DNA of 64,000 nucleotides from positions 37,714,130 to 37,778,129 of the forward strand of contig OZ022261.1 in the NCBI GenBank assembly GCA_963978905.1. The letters are read 5' to 3'. Shown piece after piece: positions 50,967-60,250 of this stretch. The DNA is from Trichostrongylus colubriformis (Eukaryota; Nematoda; Chromadorea; Rhabditida; Trichostrongylidae). Every line of letters begins with the position of its first letter. The first letter of the stretch is position 1. Below the pieces are notes generated by a model, which saw only the letters and a program-made list of their open reading frames with translations, searched no databases and was not told the origin of the DNA. A program made the translations under genes and the position numbers.

Positions 50967-51040
50967 GGCCGCTTCCATACTTTGCGCACCGACGCCGTCA
51001 CGCGCGTGCCGGCGTCGGTGCGCAAAGTATGGAAGCGGCC
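50967..51040. mobile_element. 74-bp perfect hairpin MITE, TAA target
   Basis: The arms 50967-50997 and 51010-51040 are exact complements (GGCCGCTTCCATACTTTGCG...). The 12-base loop is itself nearly palindromic (CACGCGCGTG). TAA lies immediately outside both ends. Short GG-starting ends with a TWA target are typical of PIF/Harbinger elements, but 74 bp is too short to prove it. Confidence 0.8.
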
Positions 51041-51395
51041 TAAGCGATTACTCTATGGGGTGAATCTTCACATCTTTTTTCATCAGTGCTTGTTTTTAAA
51101 TATCATGTAACTGATTGATTTCTATGTATACAAAAGAATCAACGGCCATCAGTTTCTATTTGCTTGTTTCATAGCTGATATTCTTTGGACAAGATTAAAG
51201 AAGTTCATGACACACCCAGTATTTTACCACAGTACATTGATGACGGTGAATGGCAGCCTTGTGAAGACCATAGCACTTCCCTCATGAGCCGTACCAGTCC
51301 CATTGTATACCTTTGGACCAGGTTTCTATAGATGCCACACTCCTATGTTAGCAGGGCCGCAGAGTCAAGCTCAATAGGGGACTATTCGTTCCTTA

Positions 51396-51758
51396 TTAAC
51401 ATTTTGGACAGTTTCGACATGGAAGCATATGACACAGGTCCAATTCCCGATGGCGAAACCATGCCGAAAGTACACGATTCGTCCGCAGCGCCTGGTTCCG
51501 CGAGTGAACGGTGAGATACACGAGAAGCACAGCACAGTAAGCAGCACCAGAGCTCCAGCTCCTATGCATTGTGCAGATCGATGCTAAAACTACCAACGCA
51601 ACCCATGTGCAAAATAAGTAGCCCAACGGGAGGAGCCCAACGAGCCCAACCTTTAGTGCGTGTTGCGTGCAACCGTTGAAAACTATTAGGCGACTTGGTC
51701 CCGCCACGACACAGAGGGCGCCAATGTGCTTGGTTTTGATTTCGTGAGGAACAATCAT
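51396..51758 (-). CDS. Low-confidence open frame with hydrophobic segments
   Basis: A 120-codon ATG frame on the minus strand contains LVGLLPLGYLFCTWVALVVL and AAYCAVLLVYLTV, resembling membrane spans, and ends in a Cys-rich tail (CHMLPCRNCPKC). The frame has no splice support, and the plus strand also has a coding-like frame (51332-51514). I do not recognise it. Confidence 0.22.
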   Translation of the reverse strand: MIVPHEIKTKHIGALCVVAGPSRLIVFNGCTQHALKVGLVGLLPLGYLFCTWVALVVLASICTMHRSWSSGAAYCAVLLVYLTVHSRNQALRTNRVLSAWFRHRELDLCHMLPCRNCPKC

Positions 51759-51769
51759 CTATTCCGTTC

Positions 51770-52360
51770 ATTCAATTATTCTATTGTTCTCGATTAATTA
51801 TTATCTTAGTATTTGTACTCTTATATCACGTTGTATTTGATATGTTTTTTCAAATTACGAGAGCACTGTTTTTTTTGTGATTTCGCTTAGAGCAGTAACT
51901 CCTTGTTTATTCTTATCTGTGGAACAATGGCGCAAGTTAGGAGTTGGTTTCGTGGAAGGTTTTTTTGCGAATGAGGATTCTACAGGCTGAGCGACTTTGA
52001 ATATCGTGATGCGACAGAAATGCTTGTTTTTGGTATGCCTGTTCTGGGCAAAACGTTCACATGGGATCGATCACATCACCGTGAGGATTTGGGGCGTTTG
52101 AGAAAAGACCAACGCTGTAATTAACAGCAATATCGTAATCAAAACCGCATAAGAAGTGAAAGGTGCTTCCAATGATGGCTGGATTCTCGCCCTTACTATG
52201 CCAGAAGCTTCCTTCTGTATATCAACTAACATGTATCAAGCGAATAAATATCAGCGCATTTGAAATACTGTCCTGCCAACTCGGATTTCAGCGCACTTTA
52301 TTTGAATAAACTCCAGCCCTGTAAAAGTACATGATACACACCCGACTCACAATGACAAGC
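51770..52360. other. AT-rich intergenic stretch, nothing recognised
   Basis: No supported frame or repeat unit. Confidence 0.4.
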
Positions 52361-52361
52361 A

Positions 52362-52511
52362 GCTAACTTCAGTACCCAACCAAATATTTACCGTAACCCT
52401 CTGCCGTCAATTTCGGTGTACGTGACGTAGGGTGCTCGTACTCGCGCCGGACTTGACGTGATGCAACATGATGCAACTTCTCTATTTGAGTGGTTGGGTA
52501 CTGAAGTTAGC
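52362..52511. mobile_element. 150-bp MITE, copy 1
   Basis: The terminal inverted repeats are GCTAACTTCAGTACCCAACC at 52362 and its complement ending at 52511. The interior contains TTACCGTAACCCTCTG and CCGGACTTGACGTGATGC. The second copy, in the opposite orientation, is at 54605-54754. Confidence 0.85.
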
Positions 52512-53310
52512 CTTCACTATTTCCAGGTAATGGAACAGAGATGCAAGGAACCTTTTATATTATGACTGTGAAGGATCGTAAAACGTTTCAAAGCTTGCAT
52601 AATATGTGTATTTATTTCAATAGAAAAAAAACGGTAAATGACAGCGTGTGATTCTCGATACAATACTTTTCGTCTTACCTTGCCACCCTCAATTTAACAA
52701 TGAACAATTATATAATTTTATTGGAAAAATGACCAGTGTTAGACGTTCTGTTCAAAAACTCCATTTATTTCAGAGAAACCGAATATTTACGAATTCTTCA
52801 CGGACTACATTATTCAGAACGTTTTGCGTTACATGAGTTGATGGCCTTTCCCACATGTCAGTTTTTTGCCGATAAAGATGTATAGCACAAACAATAGACT
52901 GCCTACATCTAACTTCATCGCGATTCCAGAATCGCAAATTTGCCATTGCGAACGAACCCCGAACCGAGATTCGCGAATAAAAAAACTTGGCAGAGATGGC
53001 TTATGTTACCCAGTCATCTAGTAGTGGGGTGAATCATTTAGTCTGGTGAATCTAGTATAATTAAAATACGGTACGGTAACAGCATCCACTCTAAGTATAC
53101 CTATCCGTGAAGAGCAGGGTCGAGTCACTGATGTGCTCAGTAGGTAGACAGTGAGGACAACGAAGGATCAACACAACGCTTCAAAGAAAAGTTGAATGCT
53201 TAAAGGGAAGTGGTCAAATTTGACCGATCACGGCCATCAGTCCATGATTTCAAACACCTCAGAAATCCTGGAAGACTTGTATATTCACCATTTACAAAGG
53301 GCGATCAGTA

Positions 53311-54050
53311 TCAGAGGTCTATTTCATATTGCTCATCGACTTTCATCATCTCCAGTGCCTCTTGGGATGAGGGTTCATCCCACTTCATCTCCAACATTTT
53401 CAAGCGCGATTTGAGATCCGTTTCCAAAATTTGGTCTGTCCATTTAGGGTACGAAAAGCGTTCGAATGCAGTTTTGCGGCTATTGCTTTACGACGTTTCG
53501 CTTCGGCTGCTACTTCGTCGGTCAATTTTGCTAGTCTCCTTTCATTTATATGCATGACGGACATTGTCGTATACAGGGGATGAATAGAATTTGGACTGAA
53601 ACTACTACAACTACTAGTGCCCACGACTTGCACATGGAATTGCTGCACCACATCTACATACATCTCACCTCACAGGATTACTTTTGTTAAATCTACTTTT
53701 GGTCGAAAATTATTTTACCTCCCAGGAATACTTTTGTCTTTCTTGTAAATAAGCACTGAATGAGCATGGGAACAATTCGTACGGCATCCGTGTGGCTTTC
53801 TTAATCCTTCTTTGTCTCTTCAGAGGCATGTAATCACTCCTAACACACGGATCATTGACTCTCAACTCGTCTTCAAGTTCACATCCAACCATACTTACAG
53901 TTCACTACCTTGAAATCCGTTTTTTTTACCTGACTGCAGCATTATCAGCCAATCTTGACATTGGAATCATCACTTCCAAATAGTACCGATGGTTACGATA
54001 CGATGGGACCCTTGTCCATGCTCCGACAAGGATCATGAGCCTCAGCAACT
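53311..54050 (-). CDS. Unidentified gene, 3' part (three exons)
   Basis: Proposed exons are about 54050-53930, 53893-53732 and 53479-53311 (stop). The first reads LMILVGAWTRVPSYRNHRYY then LEVMIPMSRLADNAAV. The second reads MVGCELEDELRVNDPCVRSD then YMPLKRQRRIKKATRMPYEL. The third reads AFERFSYPKWTDQILETDLK then MKWDEPSSQEALEMMKVDEQ. The 36-base first intron is very short. The second donor is AA|GTATTCC; an alternative donor GAG|GTAAAA with an extra small exon (SKFYSSP, 53595-53575) does not keep phase with the third exon. The protein is charged, with a Lys/Arg cluster (KRQRRIKK) and an acidic C-terminus. The family is unknown. The locus is bracketed by the two inverted 150-bp MITE copies. 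Confidence 0.45.
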
Positions 54051-54604
54051 CTTATCTTCAAGTCGAACAGCGGAAGAATAAAATATCGAAAATGCGAATC
54101 CAATCGAAAACCAATTTGGCTCATCGATTATGTGAAGAATCTTAGATTATCTCGTAGACTGATGTAAAAACAGAGCGTAACAGTTCCCAGCAAGATTTGA
54201 ACCTATTAACTTGGATTTTTTAGGAGTAAAGTTCAAAATGACCAAAATAAGTCTTATTTCCAAATATTTTGTGGAATATATCCGCGCGAACTAGCAGATG
54301 TCTTCTAGTTGCTACGATCGCTAATAACGACATGCACATCAGCCCACTCTACGACTGCGCGCTGAAGTTATGCATGCAGCGGTTTCTCCTTTGCAGGTGT
54401 GTGCAATTATACCCAGGAGCATGTACAGCTCTAATGGTGGCAGAACATATCTCATTTGTCTTAACTAGTGAAAAGAGACGATGCAGGTTCTATCTTGCAC
54501 CAAATGTGAGACAATTTTTTCGATGGCAGTGGTGCATAGGCTATGTGCTTCAACTGCTCACATGAATGAAGTAGAGTGTTCTTCTATTCTAGCAAGAAAA
54601 ATGT

Positions 54605-54754
54605 GCTAACTTCAGTACCCAACCACTCAACTAGAGAAGTTGCATCATGTTGCACCACGTCAAGTCCGGCGCGAGTGCGAGCACCTTACGTCACGTACAC
54701 CGGAATTGACGACAGAGGGTTACGGTAAATGTTTGGTTGGGTACTGAAGTTAGC
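54605..54754. mobile_element. 150-bp MITE, copy 2 (inverted)
   Basis: It has the same ends as 52362-52511 and the same interior in reverse-complement order (GCACCACGTCAAGTCCGGCG, GAGGGTTACGGTAAA). The length is identical, 150 bp. Confidence 0.85.
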
Positions 54755-55353
54755 TGCTTGTCTCACAATGGGGACGGCTGACTTGTTATGTTACGGTAAG
54801 TCATGAGCATGAAGCTCCACTGCTTACCTAATTCTGTTATCGTACTGGGCATGACGTAATCTGCAATAAGTACGTGATAACAAGATAATCTGCATTTGTA
54901 AGTCTTAAAAACAGCAAAAACTTGAGCGATTTGAATAAAGAGTGGTACCATTTTGTAGAGCTGAAAAAGCTCTATCGAAAACATATGCACATGCATTTTT
55001 TGATTCCGATGGCAGACGAGAAAGATGAGGTGCGCAAGTGCCACTTTTTCGCCTTCAGCTCACTTCATTTCCAAACCTCATAAATATTAGGTAATCGAAG
55101 AAATCAAAAAACAGATAGAAGCATTCTGTAGAGCAAGAAAAGCTCTATCGAAAACATGTATAAGGTTTGTCGAAAGATGAAGGAAACAATGTGAAAAACG
55201 GGGTTGAAAAAAAACGGCGGGGACTTATTCCCCAATCCAATATATAGGTAACAACAAAATGGAACTGTTGTTTAAAGCTTTTCCATGTAGCTCAACCTTG
55301 TCGTTTTCAGCCCACTGGTGAAATATGAATCATATTTTCTTACTTTTTTACAG

Positions 55354-55480
55354 AATTCTTCCAGTTCTTCACAAAGTCCACAAAGTGGATCCTTTCACCT
55401 ATTCTATGGCTGTTGTCGAGGCGAATTTTAACGATCTAGTCACGTGGGCCAGGAATGCCCCATACTTTCCCCAACTGGAG
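55354..55480 (+). CDS. Well-formed internal exon, unidentified
   Basis: A strong acceptor (TTACTTTTTTACAG|A) and a donor (CTGGAG|GTTTAG) flank 42 codons reading PVLHKVHKVDPFTYSMAVVE then ANFNDLVTWARNAPYFPQLE. The exon looks like a conserved folded region, but I cannot name it. Downstream frames (AAVPGDSQKSIVNATTACDD at about 55519, and WYDSCAVQKFARDQTYRGIV at about 55700) are possible further exons whose phases do not fit the simplest joins. Confidence 0.42.
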
Positions 55481-56032
55481 GTTTAGACATTTCTAACATA
55501 TATTTGTTAGACTGTGCAGCAGCTGTCCCTGGTGACAGTCAAAAATCAATAGTCAATGCCACTACTGCGTGTGACGATTTGTATCACCTCTTTGAGATTA
55601 TTCCGCCATCGAATTGCCTACATCCGAATCGTACTGGAGCGTAAAAATGCTATCCGTTCTCACTGTTGTGCTGTGCTCTCGCACCGCCTTCCAAGAGGCT
55701 GGTATGATTCATGCGCCGTTCAGAAATTTGCCCGGGATCAAACATACCGTGGCATCGTAACGAAACTGTACACCGCCTCTTACTTAACTTCTATACAGAA
55801 TACCGGTCTCGTGCGGACCAATGAAAGAGCAGTAATAATTTCTATCGTGGCGCATTGTTATGTTTCCAGATGGAAGATCAAATGATGATGCTACAGTCAT
55901 CTTGGGCTTTTATCTCATTATTTCTTTTTCTTCATTACCGTAATTTGCAGGCGAGTTCCGTGATATTTTCCTTCATGGAGGCTAGTTAAGGGGCAGTGAG
56001 AGCGCGCATGACGGTGGCTAGTGTAACCCTTA

Positions 56033-56066
56033 GGCCGCCTTCATACTTTGCACACCGACGCCGTCA
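56033..56066 (+). repeat. One-armed relic of the hairpin MITE
   Basis: GGCCGCCTTCATACTTTGCA followed by CACCGACGCCGTCA matches the left arm of 50967-51040 with three differences. No complementary right arm follows. Confidence 0.65.
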
Positions 56067-56098
56067 CCGCACACACGGTGGGCGGGGCATTTCCTGTA

Positions 56099-56186
56099 GG
56101 CCGCGGTCATACTTTGCGCAAGCTGCGTTAGTTGACGCCGGTGCCGGCGTCAACTAACGCAGCTTGCGCAAAGTATGACCGCGGCC
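56099..56186. mobile_element. 88-bp perfect hairpin, 43-bp stem and 2-base loop
   Basis: The arms 56099-56141 and 56144-56186 are exact complements. The outer part (GGCCGCGGTCATACTTTGCG) is homologous to the outer arm of 50967-51040, while the inner part (AGCTGCGTTAGTTGACGCCGG) is different. GTA flanks both ends. Confidence 0.85.
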
Positions 56187-56195
56187 GTAGTGTTC

Positions 56196-56740
56196 CGTTT
56201 TCAGGCCAAAAACTGTCAATTGGATTTAGTGCGCCCCAAACGTGGGTGAAAGGTAGATTAAGGTCAATAATGAGTTTTTTGAAGACATGAAAGATGCGTG
56301 GGCACAGTGGGCGGAGCATTTGTAGTGGTGGGCGGAGCTTGGACATCACATGAAAACGACCTATGGAGGGGGTACAAGCGTGGTATGGGTAGAGCATGGG
56401 AAAAGGCGCAAAGACCACACATGGATCAAGTAAAGCTCTACGCATGGTGGGCGGGGCGTTTCCTGGAGTTTCCGTTTTCAGGCCAAAAAAAAAATTAATT
56501 GGGTTCGAATGCGCCTCAAACGTGGGGGAAAGGTAGATTGAGATAAGGATTGAGTTTTTTAAAGTCATGAAAGATGCGTGGGCACAATGGGCGGAGCATT
56601 TGTAGTGGTGGGCGGATCTTGAACGCTACATGAAAACAACCTAGAGATAGAAGCAAGCTTGGGATGAATAGGGCATGGGATAAGAAGTATGGAGCACCCA
56701 TGCACCAAGTTAAGCTACTCCCACGGAGAGCGGAGCTACA
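56196..56740 (+). repeat. Tandem duplication, unit about 272 bp
   Basis: TCCGTTTTCAGGCCAAAAA occurs at 56196 and 56468. CATGAAAGATGCGTGGGCAC and GGCGGAGCATTTGTAGTGGT follow in the same order in both units. The second unit decays after about 56740. Minus-strand frames of 92 and 146 codons result from the duplication. Confidence 0.85.
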
Positions 56741-57103
56741 CTGAAATACTCTGTTCCCGAAAAGAGCAATTTCGATCGACCTACTGACGCACATGGTGTT
56801 TTGCGCACAGTAGTGTGCGCCAGCCAGCTGGTGTTTGATATTTGGCCAGAATTAGTCACAATCATACGTAGCACGCGCACGTCTCCAACAACGTCCCTTA
56901 CCCATCGCTTCGAGGTTTTCTAATCTTGAATAAGCGCGCGCGATGTGTTCGAAGTTCGGCGAGGATTATTGTGTTGCCCACAATCGTTAATGCGAGCCCC
57001 TTTCAATAGCCTTTCGCACTCCTCTCATCTATCACCTAGTAAAGACACAGGACATAGATCTATGTGATTTTCGAGAGATATGAAATATCGTGGGTGACGG
57101 TTG

Positions 57104-57307
57104 GGACACACGGTCAGTGGGGCCATTAGGTCACGCGATGACCATGCACATTCCTTAAGTCATTGTACACATCTTTTGCATCATCATCATTCATCAATAC
57201 AACGAAACAGACGTGCAAGGAGAATAGGATTTACATGAACAAATTGTCTGAGTATTTATGTCACAGGACAAATGCCACAGGCTGAGGCCTAGATTTGTGT
57301 GTCTCAA
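57104..57307. mobile_element. Diverged copy of the 36949-37152 MITE
   Basis: The ends TTGGGACACACGG and TTTGTGTGTCTCAA, the ACAAATTGTCTGAGTATTTA segment and the GCCACAGGCTGAGGCCTAGA segment match the right half of 36949-37152. The left half is strongly changed, so this copy is no longer a good palindrome. Confidence 0.7.
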
Positions 57308-57309
57308 CC

Positions 57310-57900
57310 TACACCCGAAATACCGTCGCCTTCCGTATTTAGTATTGCAGTTTCACTATGGGTTGTCAAATTTGACCTCACATTGATGCGTTTCTGTTTT
57401 TTCACACCAGCAAAGTCTCACTTTTTCAGAAATGGATTCCGTGAGGGCACCACCTCCAAGCCCAAGGTCGCTGCAGTCTATTCTTTCCTGTTGAATGTCG
57501 TTATAAGTATCGCACCCCTAGCATTACGTTGTAATCGTTCTGAGACTCAACTACCGCGATGCTCATAGCTCGCACACACTGTGTCGCACACCGCTCGTCG
57601 TCCTGCGGAATCCTGACGTAAGGGTACACACCCTCTAGTTCGATGCCAGCAGTGGCCGTAGTCCAGCGCGCGCTTCCAGTGTTTTTGTTTGAATTGCTGT
57701 GTGACAAACTGCTGCCATTGACACTTTTCACTGGCTGTTACATTCATCATTATGACGAATTTGGTACAGGGTGGAGGAAAGGAAGGGAGATGAGAAGTGG
57801 AAGAACCGTTCCTCACGTGCAAATCCCCTCTTGCAAATAGACAATGTTTCATCTACCTCGAATCCTTTCTGCTCCCTGATCATAAGTTGAAACTCACGTC
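57310..57900. other. No supported gene
   Basis: Open frames of 76-101 codons on both strands overlap each other. The stretch 57560-57640 belongs to the repeat family of 20320-20640. Confidence 0.35.
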
Positions 57901-58029
57901 CATCCTCAGTAGAACTGTTTTTTTTTTCGTGTGAAGGGGAAGGGGTATGAACTGCAACCCGAGCCTAGGAAGGAGAAAGTTTGGGTGAGTGAAACAATAT
58001 CCTTGTGTAGGCAAGAGTTTGTAGCGTGA

Positions 58030-59140
58030 AAAGTGTTTCACTCGCCCAGGGCTCTGACAAGGACCCCAGGTTGATGTGGCCATTCGGAATGGGATACACA
58101 TGATCCGACGTATTTTCAGACGTTGATCTCGAATCTGTATTCGAAATTTGCAAAACGATTCTCTGAGCGGAATTATGGAGGTTTTTTCGAAAAAACAGTA
58201 CTATTTCATGGTAGGTTTGGAAGCCTATAGCACACGAGCCAGACGTTCTTACGCAAAACCAGGGCGATTTTCGTGTTCAGAGAGTCAAATTACCCCAATG
58301 GACAAGTTTTTAGCCAATTCGAGGATTTGACCAAATTTCGGAAAAATTCACGGGCTATTGAATGGCAGCACATTGAACAAAGAAGAAGTCGTTGACCCTT
58401 GCCTGGGAAATGCTCCTACTTGACGCTTGTTTCGTACATTTAGTGCGATGGGCAAGTGTAAAAGGTATGTGTAGGCTATCCTGTTCAGGTTGCAGAGTTT
58501 TTTTAAAGAAGAAAATTCAAAAACTACCACTTCACCCCTTGGCCACCCCTAATTTTTCGAAGTTGGACCAAAAACTGGATTTGGCTGAAAATTTGCACAG
58601 AGGGGTAATTCGACCCCCTGTGCGCGAATATCACAATCTTTTTACGCAACAACGCCTAATTCTGTGGTATAATCTCCTCGACTCGGTATCCTTCCCTTGT
58701 GAGTGATGTCATTAGTTATAAAGTGGAAGAGTAAATGATGGGTGCGATAGGTACCAGTACAAGGAAACGGCCAGAAATGAAAGAAAAGCACTTATTGACA
58801 TTGAAACACAAAATGCAAAAAAAACCCGCACCGACGGGGAGCAAACCTATGACCCCTGACTTGCAGATTTGGAACACTACCATTGAGCCACTGAGGTCTT
58901 ATCTAGGTGGTTAACGGCCGTGGTCATGACATAGTGCCTCGCCAATGAGATCCAACGTGTAGCCGTTCATTCAGAAAAACTTCCATAACTCCACTCAGAA
59001 AATCGTTCTGCAAATTTCAAATACAGATTCGAGATCAGCGTCCGAAAATACGTCGGACCATGTGTATCCCATCAGACCATTCCGAATGGCCACTTCGACC
59101 TGGGGTCCATCCCTTGTAACAGTCACATCTCCTGCCTGGA
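58030..59140. repeat. Second large foldback element with tRNA-like boxes
   Basis: 58050-58175 (ATTCGGAATGGGATACACATGATCCG..., TTTGCAAAACGATTCTCTGAG, TATGGAGG) is mirrored by 58975-59110. On the minus strand the spacer carries TGGCTCAATGGTAG (58877-58890), a good A box, then GGTTTGCTCCC (58837-58847), a near B box, then a T-tract. The AGCCAATTC and GTGTTCAGAGAGTCAAATTA strings match the inner arms of 25445-26795. Confidence 0.65.
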
Positions 59141-59254
59141 TAGCGTTTTCTATCGTAGGGAAGAGAACAATATTTCTTTCAAATCACATGGAAATGCCCT
59201 CTACGAACTGTGTGCGGCATGAGAAATTACTTTCGTGCCAATGTGGTTAGAGGG

Positions 59255-59460
59255 CAGAGGCATTCATATTCGGGGTGTCGTCCCACACCCGGTCCCATCC
59301 TCGTTTATGAGTCGTACACTTGAATGTGTCCCTTTATCTAAGCCTCAACTGATGAAGATAGTGGTTCCTCTTTAAGCTAAGGCTTAGGCAAAAGCATAGA
59401 CAAAAATAGTGTCAACGGCCGAGCGCTCCCCCACCTCAACTACATCAGCACCACTGTTTG
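59255..59460 (+). repeat. Copy of the 5462-5708 MITE family
   Basis: GTACACTTGAATGTGTCCCTTTATCTAAGCC and a right end with CAACTACATCAGCACCACTG parallel 5550-5708. The left end is less well kept (GGGGTGTCGTCCCACACCC). Confidence 0.6.
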
Positions 59461-59614
59461 TCGTATATGAATGTCAAATAACACCGCTTCAAACTTCAGT
59501 GTTTCTCACTCCGTAGATACAGCGCGCTAGCGCCAAAGAAGGTGCGCGCGCATACGCGCCGCGCGAATGTCTGGATTTATCGTTGCGACCGTCATATACA
59601 CCGCTGTAAGGCGG

Positions 59615-59935
59615 TGTTCACAGTTTTGTAATTTGCGGAATTGCAGAATTGCGGAGTTTACGGAATTGTGGAAAGAAGATTAGGTACGTATCGATCGGGA
59701 GAGTTGCGGAATTTGCGGAATTGTGGAAATGCAGAATCGCGGAATTTGCGGAAATAAAGAATTGTGGAAAGCGTCGATACGTATCTAATGCTTGCCGCAA
59801 ATTCCGCAATTCTGCATTCCCACAATTCCGCAATTCTGCATTCAATTCCGCAAATTCCGCAATTCTCCTAGTCGATGCGTATCTTCATCGTTTTCCGCAA
59901 TTCTGCAATTCCGCAAATTCCAAAACTATGAACAA
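59615..59935. repeat. Palindromic cluster of AATTCCGCAA repeats
   Basis: The left half carries many TTGCGGAATT/GCAGAATTGCGG motifs and the right half their complements (AATTCCGCAATTCTGCA). GATACGTATC-like segments occur at both internal boundaries (59695, 59776, 59873). The unit is short and irregular, so the whole can fold on itself in many registers. Confidence 0.75.
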
Positions 59936-60250
59936 AGCCTGTTTTTCTATTTTGTGCGAAAATGTATTGTGTGTCCCCATCTGATATCGTTCGTGAGAAA
60001 ATTAGTGGAAGTCCTTTGTCGCAGTTTAGTGTGACAGTTTTCATATGTTAAAATATATTGCTCTCTTATTTTTATGTGTTTCACAACTTGATACTGTTAT
60101 CGAGATATTAATGAAGCTTTTGGAATGACATTCTCTTCATAACAGTCCTTATAGTTTCAACTGTGGTGATACTTCTTTTTTTTCGAAGTTTTGTGAAGAG
60201 AGAGTTCTCTCAGAGTGGAACAGTTTTAATTGGGCGTATACTGTTATTTG

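Noticed and set aside
51180..51290. Plus-strand DDGEW string resembling a calreticulin/calnexin repeat
   Set aside because: A single short match; a different frame of the same block is equally coding-like and no lectin-domain sequence surrounds it.
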